A stretch of 64,000 nt of DNA. It comes from an uncultured Prochlorococcus sp. (GTDB taxonomy: Bacteria > Cyanobacteriota > Cyanobacteriia > PCC-6307 > Cyanobiaceae). Positions 41,197-51,065 of this stretch are shown piece after piece. The stretch covers positions 1 to 64,000 of the forward strand of contig NZ_CABYWZ010000004.1 of the NCBI RefSeq assembly GCF_902522795.1, given 5' to 3'. How positions within the stretch are numbered: the stretch's first letter is position 1; each line of letters starts with the position of its first letter. A program made the position numbers and the translations under genes. The notes below the pieces were generated by a model, which saw nothing but the letters and a program-made list of their open reading frames with translations, was not told the origin of the DNA and made no database searches.

Positions 41197-42285
41197 TTAA
41201 AACCATTCTGTTTCAGCATTATCTTTTTCATTTGTATCGTCAAGTGGCGTAGTTCTATCAAAATTCATTGAAATACTTTTTTCTTGCTCACCAGATGAAT
41301 CAACAGCTTTAATATCATATTTTTGTGTTCCGTCTCTAAATGGAACTTGAATTCTAAAAGTACCATCTGCAGCAAGAGGTACATCTTCTCCACCTATTGT
41401 CAATTTTGCAGAAGGCTCTGTAGCTCCATAAACAATTAATTCAGCATCAGCAACGAGCCAAAAAGATCTATTTTTAACAATTCCGCCTCCAGAGTCATTT
41501 AAACCTGATGACCATTTACCAGCACCTGAATCTGTAAGATTATCATTGACGTTTGTTGAATTTACGTTTTCCATAAATTCTTCAGAACCAACTTTTCTTC
41601 TGAGAGAAATGTTAGTTGCTGCTTGGTATAACCTTTCATGCATACCATTTTGTTCTGAAACATCGGGACTAGAAATATCTGGGATTGACTCAGAAGTAGA
41701 ATCTAAATTAAAAGGTACAAATTTATCAAGAATTTGCTCAGAAGGATGAGATCCCGGAACATGGCTTATCGAAGAAAATGCCAATGACATCCAGTTAAAA
41801 CCATATTTGTAACCTAATTCAACTTTATAATCTCTATCTGCAAGTGGGATTGGTAAGTACCACTCAGTACTGTAACTATCAACTGCTATCTCCCTTAGTG
41901 TTCCTTGGTTCAAATTACTTCCTTCAGAACCAGATGCATCAAATAATCGTAAACATAATTTATTAGCATTCAAAGATTGTGCTTTTTCTCTGTCTGCATC
42001 AGAAATTTGCCAAAAAACATAGGCCCAATCTGGATCTCGGGGTAGAAAAACTACATTTGTTTTAAATTCCTCACTACTGTTGAAAGCATTAGACTCAGAA
42101 ATTTCTTTAGCTTTTAACTCAGGAGGTGTAGTAATGTATGTTTTTTTTGTAGATTTTTGTTGATATTTAAGTATTAAGTCAACCAAAACAGCTTTTGTTT
42201 TGCGACTGTACAGCGGAACCGATAATTTACTTGCTTCTTGACGTAATTGTCTGAGGGTTAGTGAGAGTAGTTGAACTTTATTCAT
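41197..42285 (-). CDS. DUF4912 protein with N-terminal SAP/Rho-N-like motif
   Basis: MNKVQLLSLTLRQLRQEASKLSVPLYSRKTKAVLVDLI (SAP/Rho-N-like) then FLPRDPDWAYVFWQISDADREKAQ (DUF4912). Start 42285 preferred; 42351 possible. Confidence 0.75.
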   Translation of the reverse strand: MNKVQLLSLTLRQLRQEASKLSVPLYSRKTKAVLVDLILKYQQKSTKKTYITTPPELKAKEISESNAFNSSEEFKTNVVFLPRDPDWAYVFWQISDADREKAQSLNANKLCLRLFDASGSEGSNLNQGTLREIAVDSYSTEWYLPIPLADRDYKVELGYKYGFNWMSLAFSSISHVPGSHPSEQILDKFVPFNLDSTSESIPDISSPDVSEQNGMHERLYQAATNISLRRKVGSEEFMENVNSTNVNDNLTDSGAGKWSSGLNDSGGGIVKNRSFWLVADAELIVYGATEPSAKLTIGGEDVPLAADGTFRIQVPFRDGTQKYDIKAVDSSGEQEKSISMNFDRTTPLDDTNEKDNAETEWF

Positions 42286-42573
42286 GATCCCATCAGCCAC
42301 TTTAAAATCTCCGTTTTTGTTTGGGATCAGTATGTTCTTTTTTTTGAGCAATTGTGTGTCTTTTTGGCCTGTCGTCAGGATCCTCTGACTACTAAAAATT
42401 TCTCAAAATTGATATTTCTCTTCAGAACAGTTGGTATCAAAGAAGTTAATTAATTTTCAGATCTTTTTGAAATGTAAATTAATTTTCTTTTTTTTTAAAT
42501 TTTATTACCTGAATTTGTTAACGACTCAACAAAAATATATTTTTTCTTCGGGATCATTTAAATAAAAGAGTAT

Positions 42574-42924
42574 TCAGGGTTGTTCAACGAGAGGTACTAA
42601 ATCATCTATCTCTAAATCCTCAATGCTTTTACCTATTTTTTTTGAAAAAGTACTTAATTTTTTCGAAGTGGATTTTAACTGCTCATAAAAAAGATCACTA
42701 AATTTTTTATCATCAAATTTTTTGGATTGTTTATCACACCATTCTCTCAGGAGATTTTTATTTTGATATTCCAAACTATCTACATTGATAGTTTTTAAAA
42801 TCTGAAGGCAATGAGCGAGTATTCTTAAATGATGTTTTTGCATTATAGGTAGATCAAGATTGTCAATTGCTTGAATAGTTTCTATGTTTAATGGGTTAGA
42901 CAGGGGATCAAGATGATTGGACAT
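42574..42924 (-). CDS. conserved cyanobacterial hypothetical protein divergent from suf operon
   Basis: Helical 116-aa ORF; no family recognised. Confidence 0.6.
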   Translation of the reverse strand: MSNHLDPLSNPLNIETIQAIDNLDLPIMQKHHLRILAHCLQILKTINVDSLEYQNKNLLREWCDKQSKKFDDKKFSDLFYEQLKSTSKKLSTFSKKIGKSIEDLEIDDLVPLVEQP

Positions 42925-43019
42925 TAATTTTTAGTTTTAATAAAGGAAAAAAACTCAATATTGGGGGTATCTTTCGTTAAAGTATATAAAGCTAATTGTA
43001 ATAAGTTATTTTTGATAAC

Positions 43020-44462
43020 ATGGTCAACGAAAACTTAGTTAAAGATGTAGTAAAAGAACCTTATAAATATGGTTTCGTTACTGATATTGAAACTGAAAAA
43101 ATAGAGAAGGGATTAAATGAAGATATCATAAAATTAATTTCACAGAAAAAAGAAGAGCCAAAATTTCTTCTTGATTTTAGATTAAAAGCCTTTAAAAAAT
43201 GGCAGAAAATGAAAGAGCCTGATTGGGCAGCATTAGGATATAAAAAAATTGATTATCAAGATATTATTTATTACTCTGCTCCTAAGCAAAAAGAGAAAAT
43301 TTCTAGCTTAGATGAGGTTGATCCCAAACTTCTTGAGACTTTTAACAAATTAGGAATACCCCTCACGGAGCAAAAAAAACTTACAAATGTAGCAGTAGAT
43401 GCCGTCTTTGATAGTGTTTCTATAGCCACAACTTTTAGAGAAGAACTTGCTGAACATGGAGTTATATTTTGCTCAATTAGTGAAGCAGTAAAAAATCACT
43501 CGGATTTGATTGAAAAATATTTAGGTACAGTAGTTCCAGCTAGTGATAATTATTTTGCAGCACTAAATTCTGCAGTTTTTAGTGATGGTTCTTTTGTGTA
43601 TATCCCAAAAGGTGTGACCTGCCCTATGGATCTATCTTCCTACTTCAGAATTAATAGTGGAGATTCAGGACAATTCGAAAGAACACTAATCATTGCTGAA
43701 GAATCAAGTTCTGTAAGTTATCTCGAAGGTTGTACAGCCCCAATGTTTGATACAAATACCCTACATGCAGCAGTTGTAGAGCTTATAGCATTAGACGAAG
43801 CCTCAATAAAATATTCAACAGTCCAAAATTGGTATGCTGGTGATGAAGAAGGTGTTGGGGGGATTTTTAATTTTGTCACCAAGAGAGGCAAATGTTTAGG
43901 TAAGAGAAGTAAAATTAGCTGGTCTCAAGTTGAAACAGGGTCTGCAATTACATGGAAATATCCTAGCTGTCTTCTTTTAGGGGAAGAATCTGTAGGAGAA
44001 TTTTATTCAGTGGCTCTAACCAATAATCTTCAGCAAGCAGATACCGGGACAAAAATGATCCATATTGGTCCTAAGACCAAATCAACTATTGTTAGCAAAG
44101 GTATTAGTGCAGGTAACTCAAAAAATAGCTACAGAGGTCTTGTCAAAATGGGAACAAAAGCTACAGGATCAAGAAATTACAGTCAATGTGATTCAATGTT
44201 AATAGGGGATCAAGCTTCTGCAAATACATTCCCTTACATCAAATCTCAACAACCCAATTCTGAAATTGAGCATGAAGCAAGCACATGTAGAATCTCAGAA
44301 GACCAACTTTTTTATCTCCAAAGCAGAGGTATAGAATTTGAGGAGGCAGTATCTATGATGGTCAGCGGTTTTTGCAGAGATGTATTTAATCAATTACCTA
44401 TGGAATTTGCTGCTGAAGCAGATAAATTACTGGCACTTAAACTAGAGGGATCAGTAGGTTAA
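43020..44462 (+). CDS. sufB: Fe-S cluster assembly protein SufB
   Basis: PEWAALGY-like start, [43 protein letters not shown]. Confidence 0.94.
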   Translation: MVNENLVKDVVKEPYKYGFVTDIETEKIEKGLNEDIIKLISQKKEEPKFLLDFRLKAFKKWQKMKEPDWAALGYKKIDYQDIIYYSAPKQKEKISSLDEVDPKLLETFNKLGIPLTEQKKLTNVAVDAVFDSVSIATTFREELAEHGVIFCSISEAVKNHSDLIEKYLGTVVPASDNYFAALNSAVFSDGSFVYIPKGVTCPMDLSSYFRINSGDSGQFERTLIIAEESSSVSYLEGCTAPMFDTNTLHAAVVELIALDEASIKYSTVQNWYAGDEEGVGGIFNFVTKRGKCLGKRSKISWSQVETGSAITWKYPSCLLLGEESVGEFYSVALTNNLQQADTGTKMIHIGPKTKSTIVSKGISAGNSKNSYRGLVKMGTKATGSRNYSQCDSMLIGDQASANTFPYIKSQQPNSEIEHEASTCRISEDQLFYLQSRGIEFEEAVSMMVSGFCRDVFNQLPMEFAAEADKLLALKLEGSVG

Positions 44463-44483
44463 TTAATCAATTTCTAAACTGAA

Positions 44484-45269
44484 ATGCAAATTAAAATGAA
44501 AGAATCAGATCCAATTTTAGAAATTGAAAATCTCTTTGCATCTACTGATAATCTTCCAATTTTAAAAGGGGTTTCACTTACAGTCTATCCTGGAGAAATC
44601 CATGCAATTATGGGAAGAAATGGATGTGGTAAAAGTACTCTTTCGAAAATAATTGCAGGACATCCCTCGTATAATGTTACAAATGGCGACATAAAATTTT
44701 TAGGTGAAAACATCAACTCTTTAGAACCTGAAGAGAGAGCTCAATCAGGCATTTTTCTTGGTTTTCAATATCCAATTGAAATTCCAGGTGTAAGTAATCT
44801 TGAGTTTCTTAGAGTTTCAACTAATGCTAGGAGGAAATTCCTCAATAAAGAAGAATTAGATACTTTTGATTTTGAAGAATTAGTTAAAGAAAAGTTAGAA
44901 ATTGTGAAAATGGATCATGCATTCCTATCGAGGAGTGTAAATCAAGGATTTTCTGGAGGTGAAAAAAAAAGAAATGAAATTCTGCAAATGGCTTTACTTG
45001 AGCCCAAGATAGCAATATTAGATGAGACCGATTCTGGTCTAGATATTGATGCCCTAAGGATAGTGGCATCAGGAATTAAAAAAATATCTAATGCACAAAC
45101 TGGAATTATACTTATTACCCACTATCAAAGATTATTAGATGAAATTGAACCAAATTATGTCCATGTCATGTCAGACGGACAAATCATAAAAACTGGTGAA
45201 AGTGATCTTGCTCTCGAGCTTGAGAAAAAAGGGTATGAATGGACTGATAACTTTTTAAAAGAGACCTAA
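44484..45269 (+). CDS. sufC: Fe-S cluster assembly ATPase SufC
   Basis: [71 protein letters not shown]. Confidence 0.95.
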   Translation: MQIKMKESDPILEIENLFASTDNLPILKGVSLTVYPGEIHAIMGRNGCGKSTLSKIIAGHPSYNVTNGDIKFLGENINSLEPEERAQSGIFLGFQYPIEIPGVSNLEFLRVSTNARRKFLNKEELDTFDFEELVKEKLEIVKMDHAFLSRSVNQGFSGGEKKRNEILQMALLEPKIAILDETDSGLDIDALRIVASGIKKISNAQTGIILITHYQRLLDEIEPNYVHVMSDGQIIKTGESDLALELEKKGYEWTDNFLKET

Positions 45270-45273
45270 AAAG

Positions 45274-46491
45274 ATGGAAATTATTGAAAAAATAAAAACC
45301 AATAAATCGATTGATAATCAATCAGAAATACAAAAAATCTGCTTAGATAAATTACAATCAAGTCCCCTCCCTAATCCTAAAAGTGAACAATGGAGACTTT
45401 CAAATCAATCAAAATTTTCAGACTTTTTAGACTACTCGGTTAATGAAAAAAATCCAAAATTTGATACACCTTTTCCGAACACTTCTCAAAGTACTATTAG
45501 GTTAGTAATTGGTGATAATTGCCAAATTAATTTAATAAAAGAAAATTATGCAATAAAGCAACTAAGTGAGGATAAATTAGTTAAATATATTAAGGAACAG
45601 ATATCTTGTTTTGATCAAAACGAAAATTGGAGTGACTTACTAAATCTTTCTTTAAACTGTAAAAAGAATATCCTAGGATTAAAAATAAGTGGATCAGAAA
45701 TCCCTTCTATTGAAATCTTTAGTCACGCATCAAGTAATTCCTTAAACGCAAAAACCTTGGTAATATTCATAGAAAAGGATTGTGATATTGATTTATTACA
45801 AGTAAATCTTGGTAACGACAACTCTTCATTATCTCAATCAACGTTCTTTTGTTTAGAAGAAAATAGTTCCGTAAACCATGGTGTTGTTTCCTACGGTGAA
45901 AACAAATCAAATCTATTAAGTTCTCTCAATATAATTCAACAGAAAAATAGCGAATACAATTTAGGATCTTTACATTTCAAATTTAATTATGCAAGATTTG
46001 AAATTCGTATTAAACAATCTGAAGGGAACGCTAAAACCAATATCAAAGGTATGCAAATAACCAAAAAAGATGAACAAATTTCTACTTATACAAAAATAGA
46101 CTTTAATGGGCCAAATGTATTTCTAGATCAAATTAATAAATCACTTGCTGATGATAAATCACATGCAATATTTGAGGGTTCAATAATAGTTCCGAAAATT
46201 GCCCAGAGAACTGATGCTTCCCAACTAAGCAGAAATTTACTTTTATCAAATCGCGCACAAATAGATACCAAACCTCAATTAGAAATAATTGCTGATGATG
46301 TCAAATGCAAACATGGAGCTACAATTTCGCAACTAAATGAAGAAGAACTTTTTTATATGCGAACAAGAGGGATCACATTAACAGAAGCAAGTAAACTACA
46401 ATTAAGTTCTTACTTTCAAGAAATAATTTCATTTATTCCCATTGCAAAAGATAAATGGGATTTGCTTGATAAACTTTTAAATGAGAATTAA
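45274..46491 (+). CDS. sufD: Fe-S cluster assembly protein SufD
   Basis: KCKHGATISQLNEEELFYMRTRGITLTEA. Confidence 0.92.
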   Translation: MEIIEKIKTNKSIDNQSEIQKICLDKLQSSPLPNPKSEQWRLSNQSKFSDFLDYSVNEKNPKFDTPFPNTSQSTIRLVIGDNCQINLIKENYAIKQLSEDKLVKYIKEQISCFDQNENWSDLLNLSLNCKKNILGLKISGSEIPSIEIFSHASSNSLNAKTLVIFIEKDCDIDLLQVNLGNDNSSLSQSTFFCLEENSSVNHGVVSYGENKSNLLSSLNIIQQKNSEYNLGSLHFKFNYARFEIRIKQSEGNAKTNIKGMQITKKDEQISTYTKIDFNGPNVFLDQINKSLADDKSHAIFEGSIIVPKIAQRTDASQLSRNLLLSNRAQIDTKPQLEIIADDVKCKHGATISQLNEEELFYMRTRGITLTEASKLQLSSYFQEIISFIPIAKDKWDLLDKLLNEN

Positions 46492-47744
46492 TGGAAACGA
46501 TTCAAAATTTTCCTGAAATAACGAAGAAAGACTTTCCTCTTTTAAATAAGAATTTAAAAAGTAATGAGCAAATTATTTATTTAGACCATGCTGCTACCAC
46601 ACAAAAACCAATACAAGTCTTAAAAAAAATTGATGAATATTACAAAAACTTTAATGCCAATGTACATAGAGGGGCACATCAATTAAGTGCTAAAGCAACA
46701 GAAGAATTTGAAAATGCACGATATTTAATTAGCAAATATATAAAAGCAAATTCAGCAAAAGAAATTATTTTCACAAGAAATGCTACTGAGGCAATCAATC
46801 TAGTAGCTAGATCATGGGGCGAATATTCATTAAAAGAAAACGATGAAATTCTCTTATCAATAATGGAGCATCATAGCAATATTGTTCCATGGCAAATGGT
46901 TGCAGCAAAAAATAAATGCAAATTAAAATTTATAGGTATAGATAAAGATGGGAAATTAGACATAAACGACTTTAAATCAAAACTAACATCTAGAACTAAA
47001 CTTGTTAGCCTAGTTCATGTTAGTAATACTCTAGGTTGCTGTAATCCAATCAAAGAAATAACTAAATTAGCTAAACAAAAAGGTTGTTTAGTTTTAATAG
47101 ACGCATGCCAAAGTTTGGCTCATCAAAAACTGGATGTGATTGATCTTAATATAGATTTTTTAGCTGGATCAGGACATAAACTATGCGGTCCTACAGGCAT
47201 TGGTTTCCTCTGGTCAAGAAAAGAAATCCTAGAAAAAATTCCTCCTCTCTTTGGAGGTGGTGAAATGATTCAAGATGTTTTTGAAGAGACAAGTACTTGG
47301 GCAGAGCTACCACACAAATTTGAAGCTGGAACCCCAGCCATTGCAGAAGCAATAGGTCTTGCAGAAGCAATTAATTATATTAACAATATTGGATTGTATG
47401 AAATTCATGAGTATGAAAAGAATATTACTAAATATTTATTTGAAAAATTAAATAAAATAGAAAATATTGAAATTATAGGTCCATCGCCGGAGATAGATCC
47501 AGACAGAGCCTCACTTGCCACCTTTTATATAAAAAATATACATTCAAATGATATTGCTGAAATTCTTGATTCAAAAGGAATTTGCATCAGAAGTGGCCAC
47601 CATTGCTGTCAACCTCTTCACAGATACATTGGAATTAAATCAACAGCTAGAATCAGCATGAATTTCACAACCAATAAGGAAGAAATTGATATGTTTATAG
47701 AAAAATTAAGAGATACTATTGATTTTCTAAAAATCAATTCTTAA
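46491..47744 (+). CDS. sufS: cysteine desulfurase SufS
   Basis: YLDHAATTQKP, GSGHKLCGPTGIGFLW PLP lysine, RSGHHCCQPLH. Confidence 0.95.
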   Translation: METIQNFPEITKKDFPLLNKNLKSNEQIIYLDHAATTQKPIQVLKKIDEYYKNFNANVHRGAHQLSAKATEEFENARYLISKYIKANSAKEIIFTRNATEAINLVARSWGEYSLKENDEILLSIMEHHSNIVPWQMVAAKNKCKLKFIGIDKDGKLDINDFKSKLTSRTKLVSLVHVSNTLGCCNPIKEITKLAKQKGCLVLIDACQSLAHQKLDVIDLNIDFLAGSGHKLCGPTGIGFLWSRKEILEKIPPLFGGGEMIQDVFEETSTWAELPHKFEAGTPAIAEAIGLAEAINYINNIGLYEIHEYEKNITKYLFEKLNKIENIEIIGPSPEIDPDRASLATFYIKNIHSNDIAEILDSKGICIRSGHHCCQPLHRYIGIKSTARISMNFTTNKEEIDMFIEKLRDTIDFLKINS

Positions 47745-49666
47745 ATATTCAAAGCATTTTTTAAAAATTCCTGAGATTTTTGCATTACTATTTCTTTATT
47801 TTCAATATTTATAAAACCATGCCCTTCATTATCAAAAAAAATAACTTCTGAATGTTTATTATTCTGAATCAAAATTTCTTGAATTTTTAAAGTTTGTTTA
47901 TAAGAAATTACTGTATCTTTTTTTCCATGAAACAATAAGATAGGTTTTTTTAATTTGTTAATATGGTTTATCGGTGATCTATTTATAAAATCATCATGGT
48001 TTTTTGAATAATTTCCTACCAAAGAATTTAAATAATCTTTTTCAAACCTATGTGTGTTGTAATGCATATCCTTCAAATCAATAACAGGATATTTACAAAT
48101 CGCTGCTGTAAAAATAGAACCATATAATAAACAATTGAGGGCAGTTAACCCACCAGCACTATTCCCAAAAATTACCACTTTTTCACTATCTACTTGATTT
48201 GATTTCATCAATTTAAGAGCTAGTGCTTTGCAATCATAAGAATCAACAATACCCCATTTATAATTCAACCTCTCTCTATATGCTTTGCCAAATCCTGATG
48301 ATCCTCCATAATTGACTTCAGCAACAAAAAATCCCTTCGAAGTCCAATATTGAACTTCAGAATTATATGATCCATCAAAACATGAAGTTGGTCCGCTATG
48401 TGCTCTAACAAGGAGCGGTGGCTTTCTAAAATTTTCAACAAGCGGTCTATAAAGAAAAGAATGAGTTGATTGAGCCTCAAAACCTTTAAACCAAAATGTT
48501 TCAGGTTTTGAACAATCTTTTATATGATCAAAAAATATCTGCTCAGAAAAATTTGATAAAACTTTTTTTGCAAAATCAATTTCAAGTACAATTCCTAAAA
48601 AATCAGATCCATAACCTTTTAAAAGAACTTTTTCCCGGAAAACACTGAAATCACTTATTGAGGTAAAAGGGGTAGAAAATTCTTTAACAAATTGAAGATC
48701 TTTATATTGTTCCACTATTAAACTATTTTCTTTTTTTGCTACACAAAATAAATTATTTATAGTCCCTGAAAAGAATGTTATTCCAGTGACCCATTGTGGT
48801 GCTCCATATTCAATCAAATTTCTCTCTACTCTTTTCTTAATAAAAATATTCTCAATTTCACTAACATCTAAAAACATTAAGTTCCACCATCCAGAACTAT
48901 CTTCAGAACATACTAAAAGTGTTTCACTTATCCAATAAGGTTGAAAAAAAGAAACGTTTTTTTTGGAATTTATCAGCTTATTTGAGAATTTTTTTATTTT
49001 TTTTATCTCACCATCTAAATCTATTTGAGCAAAAAAAAGCTCATTTTTCTCCCAGGGCATATATGGAGAATCCCACTCTATCCAAGAAAGTAAGTTAGCA
49101 GAGGTATTAGAAGATAATTCTCCAGCAAAATTTTTAAATTTTTTTATTCGACGAATATCTTGTTTAGTTTTTTTTAAATGTAAAGAAAATAAATAATCTC
49201 TATTATTTATTTCGCAAATTCCATACAAAAAATTTTGTTCAGAAATGACAAATGAAGAATCAAAATTTCCATCAATTGATATAGATAGTTGACTAGGTTC
49301 TTGAACTGAAGCAAGATATTCATTTTGGCTTCTATAATTTGACGCTGCCTCTTTAAAAATTTGAAACCATACTGCCTTGGTAATCTGATCTATCCATATC
49401 AAATAAAAATTATTTTTGAAAAATATACATTTATAAGATTTACCACCATATCCATGAAAGTTATTTTTAATATTATATTTTTTACTTGTTAATTTCTGAG
49501 GAAACGCCTCTTTTTTAGAAAATGGTCTTGCAAAAATAGCATTTTCATTTTGACCTTCACCAACAAGATCAATCCAAAAAATGATATCCCTAACAATAGT
49601 TAATTCCTTAAAAGATTTATTTTTAGATACAGTTTGCCCAACTTTTAATTGATCATAATTACTCAT
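47741..49666 (-). CDS. S9-family prolyl oligopeptidase-type peptidase
   Basis: VRAHSGPTSCFDGSY, VNYGGSSGFGKAYRERL, GNSAGGLTALNCL, HGKKDTVI, EGHGF. Confidence 0.88.
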   Translation of the reverse strand: MSNYDQLKVGQTVSKNKSFKELTIVRDIIFWIDLVGEGQNENAIFARPFSKKEAFPQKLTSKKYNIKNNFHGYGGKSYKCIFFKNNFYLIWIDQITKAVWFQIFKEAASNYRSQNEYLASVQEPSQLSISIDGNFDSSFVISEQNFLYGICEINNRDYLFSLHLKKTKQDIRRIKKFKNFAGELSSNTSANLLSWIEWDSPYMPWEKNELFFAQIDLDGEIKKIKKFSNKLINSKKNVSFFQPYWISETLLVCSEDSSGWWNLMFLDVSEIENIFIKKRVERNLIEYGAPQWVTGITFFSGTINNLFCVAKKENSLIVEQYKDLQFVKEFSTPFTSISDFSVFREKVLLKGYGSDFLGIVLEIDFAKKVLSNFSEQIFFDHIKDCSKPETFWFKGFEAQSTHSFLYRPLVENFRKPPLLVRAHSGPTSCFDGSYNSEVQYWTSKGFFVAEVNYGGSSGFGKAYRERLNYKWGIVDSYDCKALALKLMKSNQVDSEKVVIFGNSAGGLTALNCLLYGSIFTAAICKYPVIDLKDMHYNTHRFEKDYLNSLVGNYSKNHDDFINRSPINHINKLKKPILLFHGKKDTVISYKQTLKIQEILIQNNKHSEVIFFDNEGHGFINIENKEIVMQKSQEFLKNALNI

Positions 49667-49746
49667 TTAAAAAAACTATAAAGAATGCAAATTAAAGTGC
49701 TAGTATTTTTATAGCTAAACTCTTAAGTAAAAACCTTTTTTTTAAC

Positions 49747-50352
49747 GTGGCAAACCATTTTTCACAACTTGCAAAAAAGTCAAGAACAAATGGAAACGCA
49801 GAAAAAATTGCAAAAGAACAACCAGGTAAGCCATCTCTAGACATTTATAAACTTGGTGATGATGTATTAAGACAAAATTCCACAAGAATAACTAAAGTTG
49901 ACGAATCGATTAGAAAACTTGCTAGAAAAATGCTTCAAAGCATGTATGCAGCTAAAGGAATTGGACTTGCTGCACCTCAAATTGGAATCAACAAAGAGCT
50001 TCTTGTCATAGACGTAAATTTTGAAGATTCAGCAGCAGAACCTTTAATATTAATAAATCCAGAAATTACAGACTTTGGAACAACCCTTAATTCATACGAA
50101 GAAGGCTGCTTGAGTATACCTGGCGTCTATTTGAATGTAGTAAGACCATCAACTATAAAATTAAAATTTAGAGATGAAAGGGGACGACCACGTAAAATGA
50201 AAGCAGATGGACTTCTGGCGAGGTGTATTCAACACGAAATGGATCACTTAAATGGAATATTATTTGTAGATAGAGTTACATCAAAAGATGATTTGAACAA
50301 AGAACTTTTAAAAGAAGGGTTTAACGAAAAAGACGTTATCTCAATTAATTAA
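49747..50352 (+). CDS. def: peptide deformylase (GTG start)
   Basis: GIGLAAPQIG, EEGCLSIPG, QHEMDHLNG. Confidence 0.95.
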   Translation: MANHFSQLAKKSRTNGNAEKIAKEQPGKPSLDIYKLGDDVLRQNSTRITKVDESIRKLARKMLQSMYAAKGIGLAAPQIGINKELLVIDVNFEDSAAEPLILINPEITDFGTTLNSYEEGCLSIPGVYLNVVRPSTIKLKFRDERGRPRKMKADGLLARCIQHEMDHLNGILFVDRVTSKDDLNKELLKEGFNEKDVISIN

Positions 50353-50356
50353 TTTA

Positions 50357-50698
50357 ATGACTGAAACAACAATATTTCAAAAAATCATTAATGAAGAAAT
50401 ACCATGCGATAAGCTTTATGAAGATAAGTTTTGTATTGCGTTTAATGATATCCAGGCACAAGCTCCAGTACATTTTTTAGTGATTCCTAAAAAGCCAATA
50501 ATTAGTTTATTAGAGTGTATTGAGCAAGATGCAAATTTATTAGGGCATTTACTTTTTGTTGGTAGCAAAATAGCTAAATCAAAAAATTTAACTAATTGGA
50601 GAACAGTAATTAACACTGGAGCAGAATCGGGACAAACAGTTTTTCATTTACATATTCATTTTTTATCTGGAAGAAAAATGAATTGGCCTCCAGGTTAA
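50357..50698 (+). CDS. HIT family protein
   Basis: Start TIFQKIINEEIPCDKLYED; histidine triad VFHLHIHFL. Confidence 0.9.
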   Translation: MTETTIFQKIINEEIPCDKLYEDKFCIAFNDIQAQAPVHFLVIPKKPIISLLECIEQDANLLGHLLFVGSKIAKSKNLTNWRTVINTGAESGQTVFHLHIHFLSGRKMNWPPG

Positions 50699-50744
50699 AA
50701 CTCTCGAAAGAAATATTAATGGGTTATAAATAAATAAAAACAAA

Positions 50745-51023
50745 ATGAATACTCCAGAGTCTTTAAATACAGAATCTAAAAATTTATTCAATTTAATTTC
50801 AAAAAATTGGGAAGAGTTAGATGATTCACTCAAAACTAAGTTAATAAAAATTTGGAACGTTTTAACTTATAAATGGCAATTACAAATTTTATTTAATTTA
50901 CCTTTTCTACTATGGTGGGCATTAGATAAATCTTTTCCAAAAGTTCATGAATTTGATTCAACAATCTTGAATTACGTGAATTTACCTGACTGGGCACTTT
51001 CATTTATTGGCTTTGGTCAATAG
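50745..51023 (+). CDS. small hypothetical membrane-associated protein
   Basis: One TM (LQILFNLPFLLWWAL); directly upstream of ABC transporter. Confidence 0.55.
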   Translation: MNTPESLNTESKNLFNLISKNWEELDDSLKTKLIKIWNVLTYKWQLQILFNLPFLLWWALDKSFPKVHEFDSTILNYVNLPDWALSFIGFGQ

Positions 51024-51065
51024 ACTGCTAAAAGTTATAATTTATTTCATAACACTAGTCGAGTA

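Noticed and set aside
42271-42453. 60-aa plus ORF in the gap behind DUF4912
   Set aside because: Composition looks non-coding and it overlaps the DUF4912 N-terminus antisense.
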